Source of the DNA: Candidatus Omnitrophota bacterium
GTDB taxonomy: Bacteria > Hinthialibacterota > Hinthialibacteria > Hinthialibacterales > JAKPRU01
Length of the DNA stretch: 64,000 nt
Assembly (NCBI GenBank): GCA_029570205.1
Contig: JAKQSI010000111.1
Span: forward strand, 16,949-80,948
Direction of reading: 5' to 3'
Below the pieces are notes generated by a model. The model did not search any database, was not told the origin of the DNA, and saw only the letters and a list, made by a program, of their open reading frames with translations. A program made the position numbers and the translations under genes. Shown in pieces: positions 43,386-52,422 of the stretch. Each line of letters opens with the position of its first letter. Position 1 is the stretch's first letter.

Positions 43386-44522
43386 TCAGGGCAGGTCGGA
43401 AAGCCGCCCGCGAACCAGGATATCTTTTTCGACTCTCTCCACGGTCATCTCTTTGAGTTGCCGTGCATCCTCGATGGAGTCTGCGCCGATGCCTCCAAAG
43501 ATGGAAGGCGCATCCCTGCCCCCGATCAACATGGGCGCAATGAAAAGGAAAACCTCGTCTACCAGTCCCGCTGCCAGGAAAGATGTCGCGATCTCCTGCC
43601 CCCCCTCGATCAGCAGAGATTGAATGTCCTGTGTGGCAAAATAGCGCAGGAGATCATTCAATGCGGAATCGGTGTTCTCAACAGGCCATCGTGTAATCCT
43701 CACCGACGTGTTCTTGTCGATCTTCTTATCAAGAACAAGATCACGACCCACGATAATTTCGAGGGGCGCGGCATCGAGGTCTTGAATACAATCCAAATTG
43801 GACAGCAGGCGGCCTCGACGGTCCAGGACGATCCGGCGCGGCTGACGGAATTCGTCGGATGAAAGATCGGTGGGTCGTGCGGTAAGGCGCGGGCGGTCTT
43901 TCAACACTGTTCCCGAGCCGACCAGCACGGCATCGACTTCGGCGCGAAGATCCTGGACGATCTTCCGAGAGGCCTCACAGGAGATCCAGCGGGAATCCCC
44001 GGTTCGTGTAGCGATCTTGCCGTCCAGGCTCATCGCCATTTTCAGAATCACCCACGGGCGGCCCCGTCGATGCACCGAGAAGAAATATCGGTTCCGCTCG
44101 CGGCATTGCAGCTCACAAACACCCACGTCCACAATAACCCCCTGATCTCGCAGGATGGAAATCCCCTTGCCGGAGACCTCCGGAAAAGGGTCCTGTGTTC
44201 CGACAACAACCCGCCGGATACCTGCCTGCAAGATGGCATCTACACAGGGTGGTGTCTTTCCGTGGTGGCAGCAGGGTTCCAGGTTGACGTATAACGTCGC
44301 CCCCCGCGCAGCAGGACCGGCATCCCGCAGCGCGAAGAGTTCCGCATGGGGCCTGCCCGCACACGGGTGAAACCCCTCACCCACAATGGATGGTGTCCCG
44401 CTTTGTTCGGCGACAATCACCGCACCGACACGGGGATTGGGCGAGGCAAGATACTTGCCTCGTTCCGCAAGGTCCAATGCGCGAAGCATGAATGATTCAT
44501 CCGGGGGGTGTGTCGGGTTCAT
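43386..44522 (-). CDS. ribD: Bifunctional pyrimidine deaminase/reductase of riboflavin synthesis
   Basis: A 378-residue RibD. The N-terminal deaminase carries the zinc site HAE (59-61) and PCCHHGKTPPC (83-93); the C-terminal reductase begins at about 150 (RPWVILKMAMSLDGKIATRTGDSRWIS) and contains LLIEGGQEIATSFL. It acts in the cytosol on the GTP-cyclohydrolase product. Order ribD-ribE; 27 nt upstream ends a TIM-barrel isomerase-like gene on the same strand. Confidence 0.96.
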   Translation of the reverse strand: MNPTHPPDESFMLRALDLAERGKYLASPNPRVGAVIVAEQSGTPSIVGEGFHPCAGRPHAELFALRDAGPAARGATLYVNLEPCCHHGKTPPCVDAILQAGIRRVVVGTQDPFPEVSGKGISILRDQGVIVDVGVCELQCRERNRYFFSVHRRGRPWVILKMAMSLDGKIATRTGDSRWISCEASRKIVQDLRAEVDAVLVGSGTVLKDRPRLTARPTDLSSDEFRQPRRIVLDRRGRLLSNLDCIQDLDAAPLEIIVGRDLVLDKKIDKNTSVRITRWPVENTDSALNDLLRYFATQDIQSLLIEGGQEIATSFLAAGLVDEVFLFIAPMLIGGRDAPSIFGGIGADSIEDARQLKEMTVERVEKDILVRGRLSDLP

Positions 44523-44549
44523 GGAAAGGGTCGGAGCGAAATCCGATTC

Positions 44550-45368
44550 TCAGGAAGACATTTGTTTTACACCGACAAGCCCCATCTCATCGGCGAAACG
44601 GTTCAAATCCTCCAAAACAACGCCCAAAGGCCGCTCATCTTTTATTTCAATGACAATCGGCCCGTTAAACCCCTCTTCGATCAGCGCCGCAAAAACCTGT
44701 TCCCACGGGAGATCGCCCGTTCCGGGGAACAGGTGGCTGTCCGAATGCCCGGTGTTGTCGCTTGCCTGGACCGCTTTTAGAGAACTCCCGAGATACCGGA
44801 TGCAGGAGGGTAACTGGCCGTTCACATAGGCATGTCCGAGATCCAGGCTGATCCCGACATTCTCGGCACACAGCGCCTCAATGCGTGCTACCAGTTCAAC
44901 GGGATCATCGCAGAACAACGGTCGCGGGTGATTCTCCAGAGCGATGGACAGATCGCGATCGGATGCGTATCGAGAAAGATCCCGCAGGCTCGACATCAAA
45001 GCGGGCCAGCGCATGGGCGTTTCCTTGGGACTGCACTCCACTCCACTGGGATGAAAGGTCACCAGGCTCACCCCCAATAAGGTCGCCGCGTCCAGAACAC
45101 GAAAACTGAATTCCAGCGATTCCTTCCTTTGCATTAGATTGGGCGAAGAGAGGTCGATACCGATTTTTGGAGCATGAAGTGTCACCCGACGAATCCGATT
45201 TCTCCGGAGCGCCAGCCCGGCTTCCTGCACCACATCGGGGTTGCGGAGATCCAGATGGCGCCGGCTCGCAAAGATCTCCAGGGAATCAAATCCCGCTCGC
45301 GAAACCGTGTGTATATGTTGCAGAAACGGTTCCTGCAACCACAAATACGATGAGACAGAAAGATACAC
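44550..45368 (-). CDS. Sugar phosphate isomerase/epimerase-like TIM-barrel protein
   Basis: A 272-residue xylose isomerase-like (AP endonuclease 2 superfamily) protein. Start is a GTG at 45368 behind GAGGACAACAG. Barrel motifs: FDSLEIFASRRHLDL, VTLHAPKIGIDLSS, LVTFHPSG, IALENHPRPLF, VGISLDLGHAYVNG and IVIEIKDERP, the last four carrying the metal-binding Glu/Asp/His. Unlike the protein at 41026 it has no export signal and should be cytosolic. It is probably cotranscribed with ribD-ribE; substrate unknown. Confidence 0.85.
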   Translation of the reverse strand: MYLSVSSYLWLQEPFLQHIHTVSRAGFDSLEIFASRRHLDLRNPDVVQEAGLALRRNRIRRVTLHAPKIGIDLSSPNLMQRKESLEFSFRVLDAATLLGVSLVTFHPSGVECSPKETPMRWPALMSSLRDLSRYASDRDLSIALENHPRPLFCDDPVELVARIEALCAENVGISLDLGHAYVNGQLPSCIRYLGSSLKAVQASDNTGHSDSHLFPGTGDLPWEQVFAALIEEGFNGPIVIEIKDERPLGVVLEDLNRFADEMGLVGVKQMSS

Positions 45369-45610
45369 CTGTTGTCCTCATGTCGTTCTAAACTGTCTTC
45401 CCGTCCCCTGAACTCTTTGCTTTCGCAACGAACCATAAAACAGCCGGTCTACACAGTTTATCGGGGCGCAAGTTGTTGTCAAGTTATTGACCGCCAAATC
45501 GGGAGAACCTTGCCGGTCCGGTCATGCTTAAAGAACGTTTTGCTTATGCCGATACTTGTTACGACGTCACGAACGGCCTGGAGAGCCGCATTGATCGAGG
45601 AAGAAGAAAC

Positions 45611-45955
45611 ATGGCCGCGCAAGGTATCGGCATCTGTCGCAAGGTACTCCCACTTGAGGAATCCAGGGCAATAACCCGAAAATCCTCCGTCCCATCCGAT
45701 GAATCATTCGAACAACAGTTGATTCAGGAGGAGAATCGCTTTTCCGCCGAAGTTATTCCTCTGCCGTTGCCTTCCCGCTCCCAGCACATGGAGTCCGTCC
45801 CGCCGGTCCCCTCATTTCCACATAAGCTGGTCAAGGATCAACCGGACTGCGAAATGGATGAATATCTTGATCGTATCGAAAGCAGGATCAAGGACTTAGA
45901 ATGCAATATCCTGCTGCTGAACCGTCAGGTTTCTGCCCTCCTCCGCTGTCTATAG
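45611..45955 (+). CDS. Hypothetical protein with C-terminal coiled coil
   Basis: About 114 residues from an ATG at 45611 behind GAGGAAGAAG; the frame is open from 45524. The middle is Pro/Ser-rich, and the last 30 residues (DEYLDRIESRIKDLECNILLLNRQVSALLRC) form a clear coiled coil. No family recognised. It diverges from the isomerase gene. The assignment as a real gene is moderate, based on the ordered C terminus and isolated position. Confidence 0.5.
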   Translation: MAAQGIGICRKVLPLEESRAITRKSSVPSDESFEQQLIQEENRFSAEVIPLPLPSRSQHMESVPPVPSFPHKLVKDQPDCEMDEYLDRIESRIKDLECNILLLNRQVSALLRCL

Positions 45956-46653
45956 TCGAACAAAATCCCGCATTTATGACAACTTTTTACAGATCTTTCT
46001 CATTTTACATATTGCCAAGGTGTCATAAAATCTGTTAATATACAGAGTCGCTTCTTCCGAGAGACGCTGTTAATAGTAAGGCTCATCGAGGGAAGGGGCG
46101 GTTGTCTGGTGATGTTTTGATTTCCGGCGAGGGTGAAGGATTGGGATGGGGAGGGTCGCCTGCAGCGAGGAGGTTGATTTTGCAGAGTTGACCGGGGGTA
46201 AGCCGGGAGTTTCTGTTGTTGGGGGGGTGGGGGAATCCATTGAGAAGGCCTGATTTGTCGTACAATATAATCAGCGATGTAAAACCGTCGATCTGCGTTG
46301 TGCGTTTGCCGCGAAGATATCGTCATCGACAATGATGGAGAAAGGGCTGCCGGGGAGGGATTTTGAGGGACAGCGAAATTGGGGATTGGGATCGGTTTCG
46401 GTTTTTTGTAAACTGTTTGGGTAATAACCTGACCGATTCCGATTCGTTTAAAGTATGACGAGCAAGGATATCATCCGAGGCCGCGCCAACCCGAAAAGTG
46501 GAGGCGCGGAACGGATCAACTAACTTCTTAAAGAAAGGAGCAAAGGGGGGCGCCAGGTATTCTCAACGGTTCATTCAACGATTGAAATGGAGTCGGGAAG
46601 ACCGATTGAGAAAGGAAAATTGGAAGTCTGTCTCCCTGAAAAGGCAAGTCATT
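45956..46653. other. Long non-coding or leader region
   Basis: Nearly 700 nt with no convincing gene. A promoter-like TTGCCA (46012-46017) and TTAATA (46035-46040) are 17 nt apart. A second AT-rich word tacaatataat lies near 46260. The section 46080-46250 is G-rich on the plus strand. The frame of the next gene is open from 46498, so part of this stretch could be its N terminus. Confidence 0.4.
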
Positions 46654-47334
46654 ATGTCGGCAGTCGCAGCAGTGGCATTCCAGACAACAAAGAAGCGCCA
46701 CTCCGAGGAAGAAGCGCGGAATCGCGCGGCGGTGAAAGAGGCCCTGATGGATCGCTGGTCCGTCAGTGAAGAGATCGCGGAAGGATTCGCGAAGAAACAT
46801 GCGTTCCTGATGCCGGTGGATGTGATCCGATTTGTAGAGGAATTGGCTCAGCATCACCGGAACCTGCATTTGTCTCATCACGGTCACCCGATTGATCCGC
46901 CGGTCTTGACGCGCGCTATGGAGCTGTGTTTGCAGCGCCTTTCCAGAACGCGCAAAGGTCTCTCCGAAAAACAATTGAGCTACTTTTTGCAATTCGCTCG
47001 GGATCAGATCGCCAGTCAGGTTACATTGAACGCGGATCCCGGAACCCCCAGCGAGCGGGAGCATTTGCTGAAACCGTTGATCGAAGTCATCGTCTGCGAG
47101 GACGATCAGATGATGCGGGATCGCCTTCTGTTCATCTATAAGCTCTTCGTGGACCATGGGTTGAGATTGGCGAAGAGCCGTGTCTTGAAGGCCTGCATAT
47201 CTGAAAAGAAGCTGTTCCCACGTAAGCGGGCGGTGGAGGACACGCTGGAAACACTTCGCGGCGCTTATGAGGCATTGGGGTTCCTGGACGGGGAGTTTTT
47301 CGTAGCGCCCGAATACCTTGCCGGGCGGATATAA
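46654..47334 (+). CDS. Hypothetical protein, winged-helix-like C terminus
   Basis: About 226 residues from the ATG at 46654; an in-frame GTG at 46498 would add 52 basic residues. It is highly charged and helical, with KRHSEEEARNRAAVKEALMDRWSVSEEIAEGFAKK at the front. The last third (MMRDRLLFIYKLFVDHG, KSRVLKACISEKKLFPRKRAVEDTLETL, ALGFLDGEFFVAPEY) has the helix-helix-helix-beta layout of a winged helix. A replication- or transcription-type DNA-binding role is possible, not shown. Followed by a terminator. Confidence 0.65.
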   Translation: MSAVAAVAFQTTKKRHSEEEARNRAAVKEALMDRWSVSEEIAEGFAKKHAFLMPVDVIRFVEELAQHHRNLHLSHHGHPIDPPVLTRAMELCLQRLSRTRKGLSEKQLSYFLQFARDQIASQVTLNADPGTPSEREHLLKPLIEVIVCEDDQMMRDRLLFIYKLFVDHGLRLAKSRVLKACISEKKLFPRKRAVEDTLETLRGAYEALGFLDGEFFVAPEYLAGRI

Positions 47335-47360
47335 CCGACCCGGAAATACAACCACATCGA

Positions 47361-47398
47361 ACGGGAGGAATGACTCTTTCCTCCCGTTTTCGTTTTTG
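47361..47398 (+). terminator. Rho-independent terminator
   Basis: Stem ACGGGAGGA (47361-47369) with TCCTCCCGT (47379-47387), followed by TTTCGTTTTT. It ends the hypothetical gene at 46654. Confidence 0.85.
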
Positions 47399-47498
47399 TG
47401 CCGGGATCACAGAAGGAGAGGGCGAGGGAATGGGGGAAGTGTTTTCCGGCTGTTTGATCCCTTGCCGGAACATTTGCTGTTGTTAATCTATCCGCACG

Positions 47499-48635
47499 AT
47501 GAACGAGCGTCCTTTTCAAGTCTCTATGGACACAACGGCCCGGTGCAATCTGCGCTGCACGATGTGTCTGATAGCCTATGAAGAGGAGCGTTATGCCCGG
47601 AAGCCGCCTCAGATTGCAGAGCGGCTTCGCCGTTTGCCGAAAACCATGTCGTGGGACCTCTTTCAGCGCATAGCCGCCGATGTGTTCCCGCGCACAAACA
47701 CCCTGTATCTCTCCTGCGGATTTGAGCCGTTGATGAACCGGGATTTCCCCTCGTTCCTGGAAAAAACCGCTGCGTATCAGGTTCCCAGCGTTGGATTTGC
47801 GACAAACGGGGTTCTTCTCGATGAGATAATCGCCCGTAAATGTATCGAAACTCCTGTGCATGAAATTTCCCTGTCTTTAGATGCCTCAAAAAAAGAGACT
47901 TACGAAAGTATCCGGCACGGTTCGAATTGGGAGCGGGTATTGGCGAATATCCAGGGACTGGCCGCATTGCGAAAATCGGAAAATTCGTCATTCCCCCGGA
48001 TTCGTCTCAACTACATTCTTATGAAACGGAACATCGAGCAAGTGGTTGATTTTGTTGATCTTGCGGCCGATCTCGGCGCGGATATTGTGGATTTCCGTCA
48101 TGTAGTGGTATTTGACATAGCAGAAGAAATGCGGCAGGAAAGCCTTCTGGACAGCCGAGAGTTGAGCAATGAATGGCTGTTGAAAGCCAAAGAACGAGCC
48201 GACCGGTTGGGATTACAGGTTCCCTATCTGCCGCTGTTTCCCCGATGGCCGCTGAAGGAGAACTTGCGGCGGTCGTGGGATCAATATAAGAAGAGGCGGC
48301 GTGGGGAGCCACGGTGTCGCTCCCCGTGGGAAATGCTGGTGATTACGCCGTTGGGATTTGTGGGGCCGTGTGTCGGATGGCAACGAAACGCGCCGCTGGG
48401 GAATCTTGCGACACAGACACTGGATGAGATTCTGGAAAGCCCGGAGATGCAGGCGCTTCGGGCCGGGCTATTGGGGCAGGGACCCATGGCAGATTCCTGT
48501 ACGCTATGCCCGACCATATCCTGCCGGTCCACTCAAGAGTCGGCGTTTACCGAAATTGAGATGGACATCCTGGACCGCATCTGGCTGGAGACTTTTCGGA
48601 ACTATTACGGTTGGGACATCGAGGTTTGCGGGTAA
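47499..48635 (+). CDS. Radical SAM protein with SPASM-like C-terminal cysteines
   Basis: A 378-residue enzyme. The 4Fe-4S site is CNLRCTMC (C16, C20, C23). Barrel signatures include LYLSCGFEPLMNRDF and VHEISLSLDASKKETYESIRHG. The C-terminal region has further cysteines (RCRSPWEMLVITPLGFVGPCVGW, then CTLCPTISC) that probably bind an auxiliary cluster, as in SPASM/Twitch enzymes modifying peptides or sugars. No peptide substrate gene is obvious in the flanks. It stands alone between a terminator and a membrane protein gene. Confidence 0.9.
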   Translation: MNERPFQVSMDTTARCNLRCTMCLIAYEEERYARKPPQIAERLRRLPKTMSWDLFQRIAADVFPRTNTLYLSCGFEPLMNRDFPSFLEKTAAYQVPSVGFATNGVLLDEIIARKCIETPVHEISLSLDASKKETYESIRHGSNWERVLANIQGLAALRKSENSSFPRIRLNYILMKRNIEQVVDFVDLAADLGADIVDFRHVVVFDIAEEMRQESLLDSRELSNEWLLKAKERADRLGLQVPYLPLFPRWPLKENLRRSWDQYKKRRRGEPRCRSPWEMLVITPLGFVGPCVGWQRNAPLGNLATQTLDEILESPEMQALRAGLLGQGPMADSCTLCPTISCRSTQESAFTEIEMDILDRIWLETFRNYYGWDIEVCG

Positions 48636-48714
48636 TCGCCGGGTCATGGCCCCGTGTGAGAAAGAAGGGTTCCGGTAAAGTGAGGTTTCTGTTCTACGCA
48701 GAAAGGTTGAATTG

Positions 48715-49302
48715 ATGTTGCAGGAGACAATCCCGCGCGTAGTGGTGGGGGTGTTGCTGCTGTTCTTCGGTTGGCATCTATACCGCCTCGGAATCAAAGC
48801 GGTCGGGTTCTATTCCGGTTTTCTGATCGGGGCCTCGGTCTGGGGACTGGTACTGACCCTGACTGAGGGGAAAGTGGACTTGCCTCGCGGCCAAATCGCC
48901 GATCTGGCAGCGGGAATTGTCCTGGGATTTATCGGCGCTTACCTGTCGTTTCGATTATATCAGTCTCTTCTGTGGACAGCGGTAATCGGCGGCTGTTTGT
49001 ACTTGGCGTATGCGACACCACATTTCGATCTGATCTATAGCCTGATGGCGCAGATCGGGATTCTTTTGCCGCTGAAAGAGCATCTGGGCAAATTCCTTCC
49101 AGGAGCTGTTGCCCTGATCCTGGCCGCTGTAGTTCTGCTGATGCACCGTCATATTGTGATAATTGCCACAGCAGGGACCGGTGCGCATCTGCTGTCATCC
49201 GTTACACCGTATCCAACTTTGTTTTTCCCGCTGTTTTTGATCGGCCTTGCGGTGCAGGCAGTTGTGTGGAACAAGGGGAAGTCCCGATCTTCAGAGGAAT
49301 AA
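48715..49302 (+). CDS. Multipass membrane protein, TMEM198-like (DUF4203)
   Basis: A 195-residue protein with about seven hydrophobic segments spaced evenly (IPRVVVGVLLLFFGWHLYRLG, AVGFYSGFLIGASVWGLVL, and so on). The regular VGxxLLxxG and GFxxGA glycine pattern resembles the TMEM198/DUF4203 group. Start ATG 48715 with GAAAGG upstream. Function unknown. It converges on the MFS gene with a shared terminator between them. Confidence 0.7.
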   Translation: MLQETIPRVVVGVLLLFFGWHLYRLGIKAVGFYSGFLIGASVWGLVLTLTEGKVDLPRGQIADLAAGIVLGFIGAYLSFRLYQSLLWTAVIGGCLYLAYATPHFDLIYSLMAQIGILLPLKEHLGKFLPGAVALILAAVVLLMHRHIVIIATAGTGAHLLSSVTPYPTLFFPLFLIGLAVQAVVWNKGKSRSSEE

Positions 49303-49316
49303 GTCGAATACCAAAT

Positions 49317-49352
49317 AAAAAGAGGGTACGGCTTTGTGCCGTACCCTCTTTG
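49317..49352. terminator. Bidirectional terminator between convergent genes
   Basis: Stem AGAGGGTACGGC (49321-49332) with GCCGTACCCTCT (49338-49349). On the minus strand it is followed by TTTTTATTT, so it is strongest for the MFS gene; the plus side has a shorter T-run. Confidence 0.85.
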
Positions 49353-49376
49353 GAGTACCCGCATTGTTCGGGGTGA

Positions 49377-50852
49377 TTATTGAGGCTGTCCCGGAGCAGG
49401 GGGCTGAGGCTGGGTTTCCGGGGTGGGTTGAGGTTGAGTTTCCGGAGCAGTCTGCGGTTGAGTTTCCGGGGTGGGCTGAGCCTGAGTTTCCGGAGTAGGC
49501 TGAGTTTCGGGAGGAGTCTCAGGTTGGGTTTCTGGAGCAACTTGGGGCTGAGTTTCCGGAGCGATCTGAGGTTGCGCTTCTGGAGCTGCCGGCTCAACCG
49601 CTGGGGCGAGAGGCTGTTCCGCCGGGACACCGGGCTGCTCAACCGGCTGGACTGCCGCGCCTTCTTCCGGAGCCGCAACGGAGAGCGGAGCGCCCAGAGT
49701 CAGTCCCATAATGAAGGCAATTACTACCAACACCGCAGCGGTTCCAGAGGCAACTTTCATGCTGCTCCTGATATCTTTGCCTTTGGAGATGGCTCCCATC
49801 CAGGCGGGCACAAAAATGCCGCCGATCAGACCGACCGCGAAAATCAGGCCAAATCCCGACCCACGCAATGCCTCTTCCGTGCGGGAAAGCGTTACTCCCA
49901 CGATCGTTGGGAAGCATGGCCCAAAAGCCAATCCGGTGAGGATGATGGCGGTGGTTCCTGTGGAAAGGGTCTTCGCAGTGACCATCAAATAAATGGCCGC
50001 GGCAGCAACAATGGCGAGGCACAGCACAAACCAGGCGCCGTTGACATCCAGGTTGATTAAAACCCCACCAATGAAGAGCGCGGTTACCAGACGGCTGATC
50101 ATCAGGGAAATCCAGAAGGAAGAAAGAATTTGGGAGGATTTTGCTTCATTCGCCCCCAAGCTGTTGGCGTAGGTGGTGATCCAGCCACCCATGGAGGACT
50201 CCAAGGCAATGTAGCACATTAAGGCCAGGGCGCCGAGGATGATTTGTTTCTGGCCGATCAAGGCGACCGCCGCTCCAATGCTGAATCCCTCCGGCGCCTC
50301 TGGGAATGCCCCGAACGCGAAGATCACCGGGACAAAGATAATCAGGGCCACGATGTTCAGCGCATTGGAAAAAGAAGTTTTCTTGAACAGCCAAGCGGTT
50401 AACAGGGGAACGATAAAGGCTCCCAGACCAAAGAAAACATTTCCAAGATTCCCGGATCGTGCCGCATCCTCAAACAGGATTTTCGGATTGACAATCAGGG
50501 TGTTGCCGACGGTATTCATGAACATACCGCCCACACCGAGCAGGAAGCAGGCCCATAGCGCGGAGCTGTAATTCTTGGCCGCGCCGAACATGAACACCGC
50601 AAACGCGCCGATAATATATCCGGCGATGGCAACTGCCTTGAATCCCAGTGCATCACACAGTATTCCGGCGACCAAAACGAAGATCAGATTACTGAAATTA
50701 AAGACGGAAAACATCTTGCCCATTTGGGCATCATCGATCTTGAGTTTCTCGACCAGGCGGATCTTGACCGAGCCAAGAAGCGCCATGACAACTCCCAAAC
50801 CAAAAACGCTTGTAATGGTGACCAGTGTGGCGAGCTTGTACTCGAAAAGCAT
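49377..50852 (-). CDS. MFS transporter with Pro/Gln/Glu-rich C-terminal tail
   Basis: A 491-residue major facilitator with about twelve membrane segments in residues 5-390, resembling sugar-porter (FucP/NarK-like) members: GMFMNTVGNTLIVNP in TM4 and GLAFGPCFPTIVGVTL in the second half. The last 100 residues (392-491) are a soluble, low-complexity tail of PETQPQ, APETQP and PTPETQ units. The tail is unusual for the family and recalls the PETPT linkers of the dockerin and cohesin proteins. GGAGGACAGCC precedes the ATG. Substrate unknown. Confidence 0.87.
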   Translation of the reverse strand: MLFEYKLATLVTITSVFGLGVVMALLGSVKIRLVEKLKIDDAQMGKMFSVFNFSNLIFVLVAGILCDALGFKAVAIAGYIIGAFAVFMFGAAKNYSSALWACFLLGVGGMFMNTVGNTLIVNPKILFEDAARSGNLGNVFFGLGAFIVPLLTAWLFKKTSFSNALNIVALIIFVPVIFAFGAFPEAPEGFSIGAAVALIGQKQIILGALALMCYIALESSMGGWITTYANSLGANEAKSSQILSSFWISLMISRLVTALFIGGVLINLDVNGAWFVLCLAIVAAAAIYLMVTAKTLSTGTTAIILTGLAFGPCFPTIVGVTLSRTEEALRGSGFGLIFAVGLIGGIFVPAWMGAISKGKDIRSSMKVASGTAAVLVVIAFIMGLTLGAPLSVAAPEEGAAVQPVEQPGVPAEQPLAPAVEPAAPEAQPQIAPETQPQVAPETQPETPPETQPTPETQAQPTPETQPQTAPETQPQPTPETQPQPPAPGQPQ

Positions 50853-51122
50853 GGCTGTCCTCCTTCACTACGCGGGGGACTCCAACGTGGTCTGAGGCGC
50901 GAATTGATCGGGTCGCAAACAGACCGAGTACGTTTCCCCTCTGTGCCCCGTGCTGCACGAATATCCACAGCCCAAGACACTTCGAGATGTTCCCCCTGTT
51001 GGACCAGCAGTATAATCCACAACCAACCGGATGGCAAGAGATTTTTGAGGATTTTTTTGAAAATAAACGATTGGAGTTCCGCGCAGGAAAAGAGGCTGGA
51101 AACCAAGAGGGATGGTCAGAGG

Positions 51123-51839
51123 TCAGTCCCCCAATTCGCTGTCCCAGTAGAGGAATCGTGAACAGCCCTCGCATGTGACAAAATCCTGCCCCCGTTTGAC
51201 CACTTGAACCACGTGGGGAGTCAAATGAACCTGGCAGGAGTGGCAGTAATCCCCGTTGGCGGGTGTCAAAGCAACCCCATCCTTGGCGTCGAAAACCCGC
51301 TGAAACCGGCCAAGAAGATCGGGATCGACGTTCCTTGCGACGACATCGGCGGCCTGGGCAGCGGCGGCCAACTCGGCGTCAATCTCTTCGCTGCGTTTTT
51401 GGAGCCTTTCCAGTGTCACCTTCAGGCGGGATTCGTGAGCCTTCGATTCCTCTCGCCGTTCCTGCAAAACGCGCCTTTCGTTGTCCACCGTGTCAAGAAG
51501 AACAAGGACTTCCTCCTCGACTTGTCCCCGCTTAACTTTAAAATTCTCAACCTCTTGAAGCGCGGCCTGGTATTCTTTGTTGGTCTTGATCTGAAATAGC
51601 TGACCCTTAATCTTGTTTTCTTTGGCCTGGACATCCTGCAACTCGGCCTCTTTCTCGCGCAATCGACGTTCATGCTCCTTGAAAGTGGCTTCCGCTTCCT
51701 GCAGAGTTGCTCCGACTTGGGCCAGCTGCTGTTCGACGGCTTTGATTCGCTCCGGCAGTTCCGCCTTTTCTTTTTCCAGGCGATGTCGAACCGCCATAGC
51801 CTTTTGCAAATCGACAAGGTTGGCGAGACGAGGGTCCAT
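51123..51839 (-). CDS. Coiled-coil protein with C-terminal zinc ribbon
   Basis: A 238-residue member of the C4-type zinc ribbon family (CT398/DUF164-like). Residues 10-175 form a long antiparallel coiled-coil hairpin; the end has the zinc site CHSC (about 199-202) and CEGC (about 223-226) in YCHSCQVHL and VTCEGCSRFLYW. Chlamydial CT398 interacts with sigma-54 and secretion components, but the general role is unknown. It follows a 63-codon gene by 8 nt; both are in one minus-strand unit. Confidence 0.9.
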   Translation of the reverse strand: MDPRLANLVDLQKAMAVRHRLEKEKAELPERIKAVEQQLAQVGATLQEAEATFKEHERRLREKEAELQDVQAKENKIKGQLFQIKTNKEYQAALQEVENFKVKRGQVEEEVLVLLDTVDNERRVLQERREESKAHESRLKVTLERLQKRSEEIDAELAAAAQAADVVARNVDPDLLGRFQRVFDAKDGVALTPANGDYCHSCQVHLTPHVVQVVKRGQDFVTCEGCSRFLYWDSELGD

Positions 51840-51847
51840 GGGTCAGC

Positions 51848-52039
51848 TCATTCCCCCGAATTCTTTGGGCGGGGATAGAGCCTGTCCAGACTGTCCGTCA
51901 GTTGTTCGACATATCGAGCGCATGTGATCGCATCCGGCGGACGCATATCCGGGCCGTTGAATGCCACAATATACGAACAAAGGGCCTGAATCACCAGCTC
52001 GCAACGTTTAACATCATCAATAAGCACATTGGTATTCAT
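51848..52039 (-). CDS. Small hypothetical protein (63 residues)
   Basis: A short gene from ATG 52039, behind a good GGAGGA at about 10 nt. The peptide starts MNTNVLIDDVKRCELVIQAL and is soluble and helical (RYVEQLTDSLDRLYPRP at the end). The much longer frame to 52426 runs through repeat hairpins and is not real. It sits 8 nt before the zinc-ribbon gene and is probably cotranslated. No family recognised. Confidence 0.7.
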   Translation of the reverse strand: MNTNVLIDDVKRCELVIQALCSYIVAFNGPDMRPPDAITCARYVEQLTDSLDRLYPRPKNSGE

Positions 52040-52422
52040 AAGAACCGATTCCTCCAAGTTTTTGTCAGAGTCATCCGTATTCGACGGATAGACCAGCGTT
52101 ATGAGGATAGGAGAATGCGCTGTGGGACTCAAGGTGACATGCGGGTGGAAAGACTGCGAATTGTGGGTTGAAGAGAAAAGAGGAGCGGAAGGAAAGAGTG
52201 GGGAGAAACAGACCCTCCCCCAACCTTCTCCCTGTGGGAGAGGGAGAAGAGACACGGACGAACACGAACAAGCACGGGCAAACACAGACGGAAGTTCCCA
52301 GGGCGCACAGCGGTGCGCCCCTACGCCTACCGGCACCCCGCCGATCGGGGTCGAGATGCACCCGCTCCCCTGAGAGGAATCCGGAAAAGGCGGCAGCTGC
52401 GCTGCCGCACTCCAAGGCGTTA
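52040..52422. repeat. Intergenic repeat tract with three hairpins
   Basis: No gene supported in this 383-nt stretch. It holds a ctctccc/gggagag hairpin at about 52218-52245, a run of acg-gac-aac-acg-like words (52250-52290), and a GGGCGCAC (52301-52308)/GTGCGCCC (52313-52320) hairpin. Similar ctctcc/ggagag hairpins occur at 63803-63829. Confidence 0.65.

Noticed and set aside
43364..44549. FMN riboswitch for the ribD-ribE genes
   Set aside because: No RFN-type conserved structure was seen upstream of ribD, and only 27 nt separate it from the preceding gene.
46000..46332. Minus-strand 110-codon frame in the long leader region
   Set aside because: Low-complexity Pro/Gln-rich product over a G-rich tract, with no ribosome site or homology.
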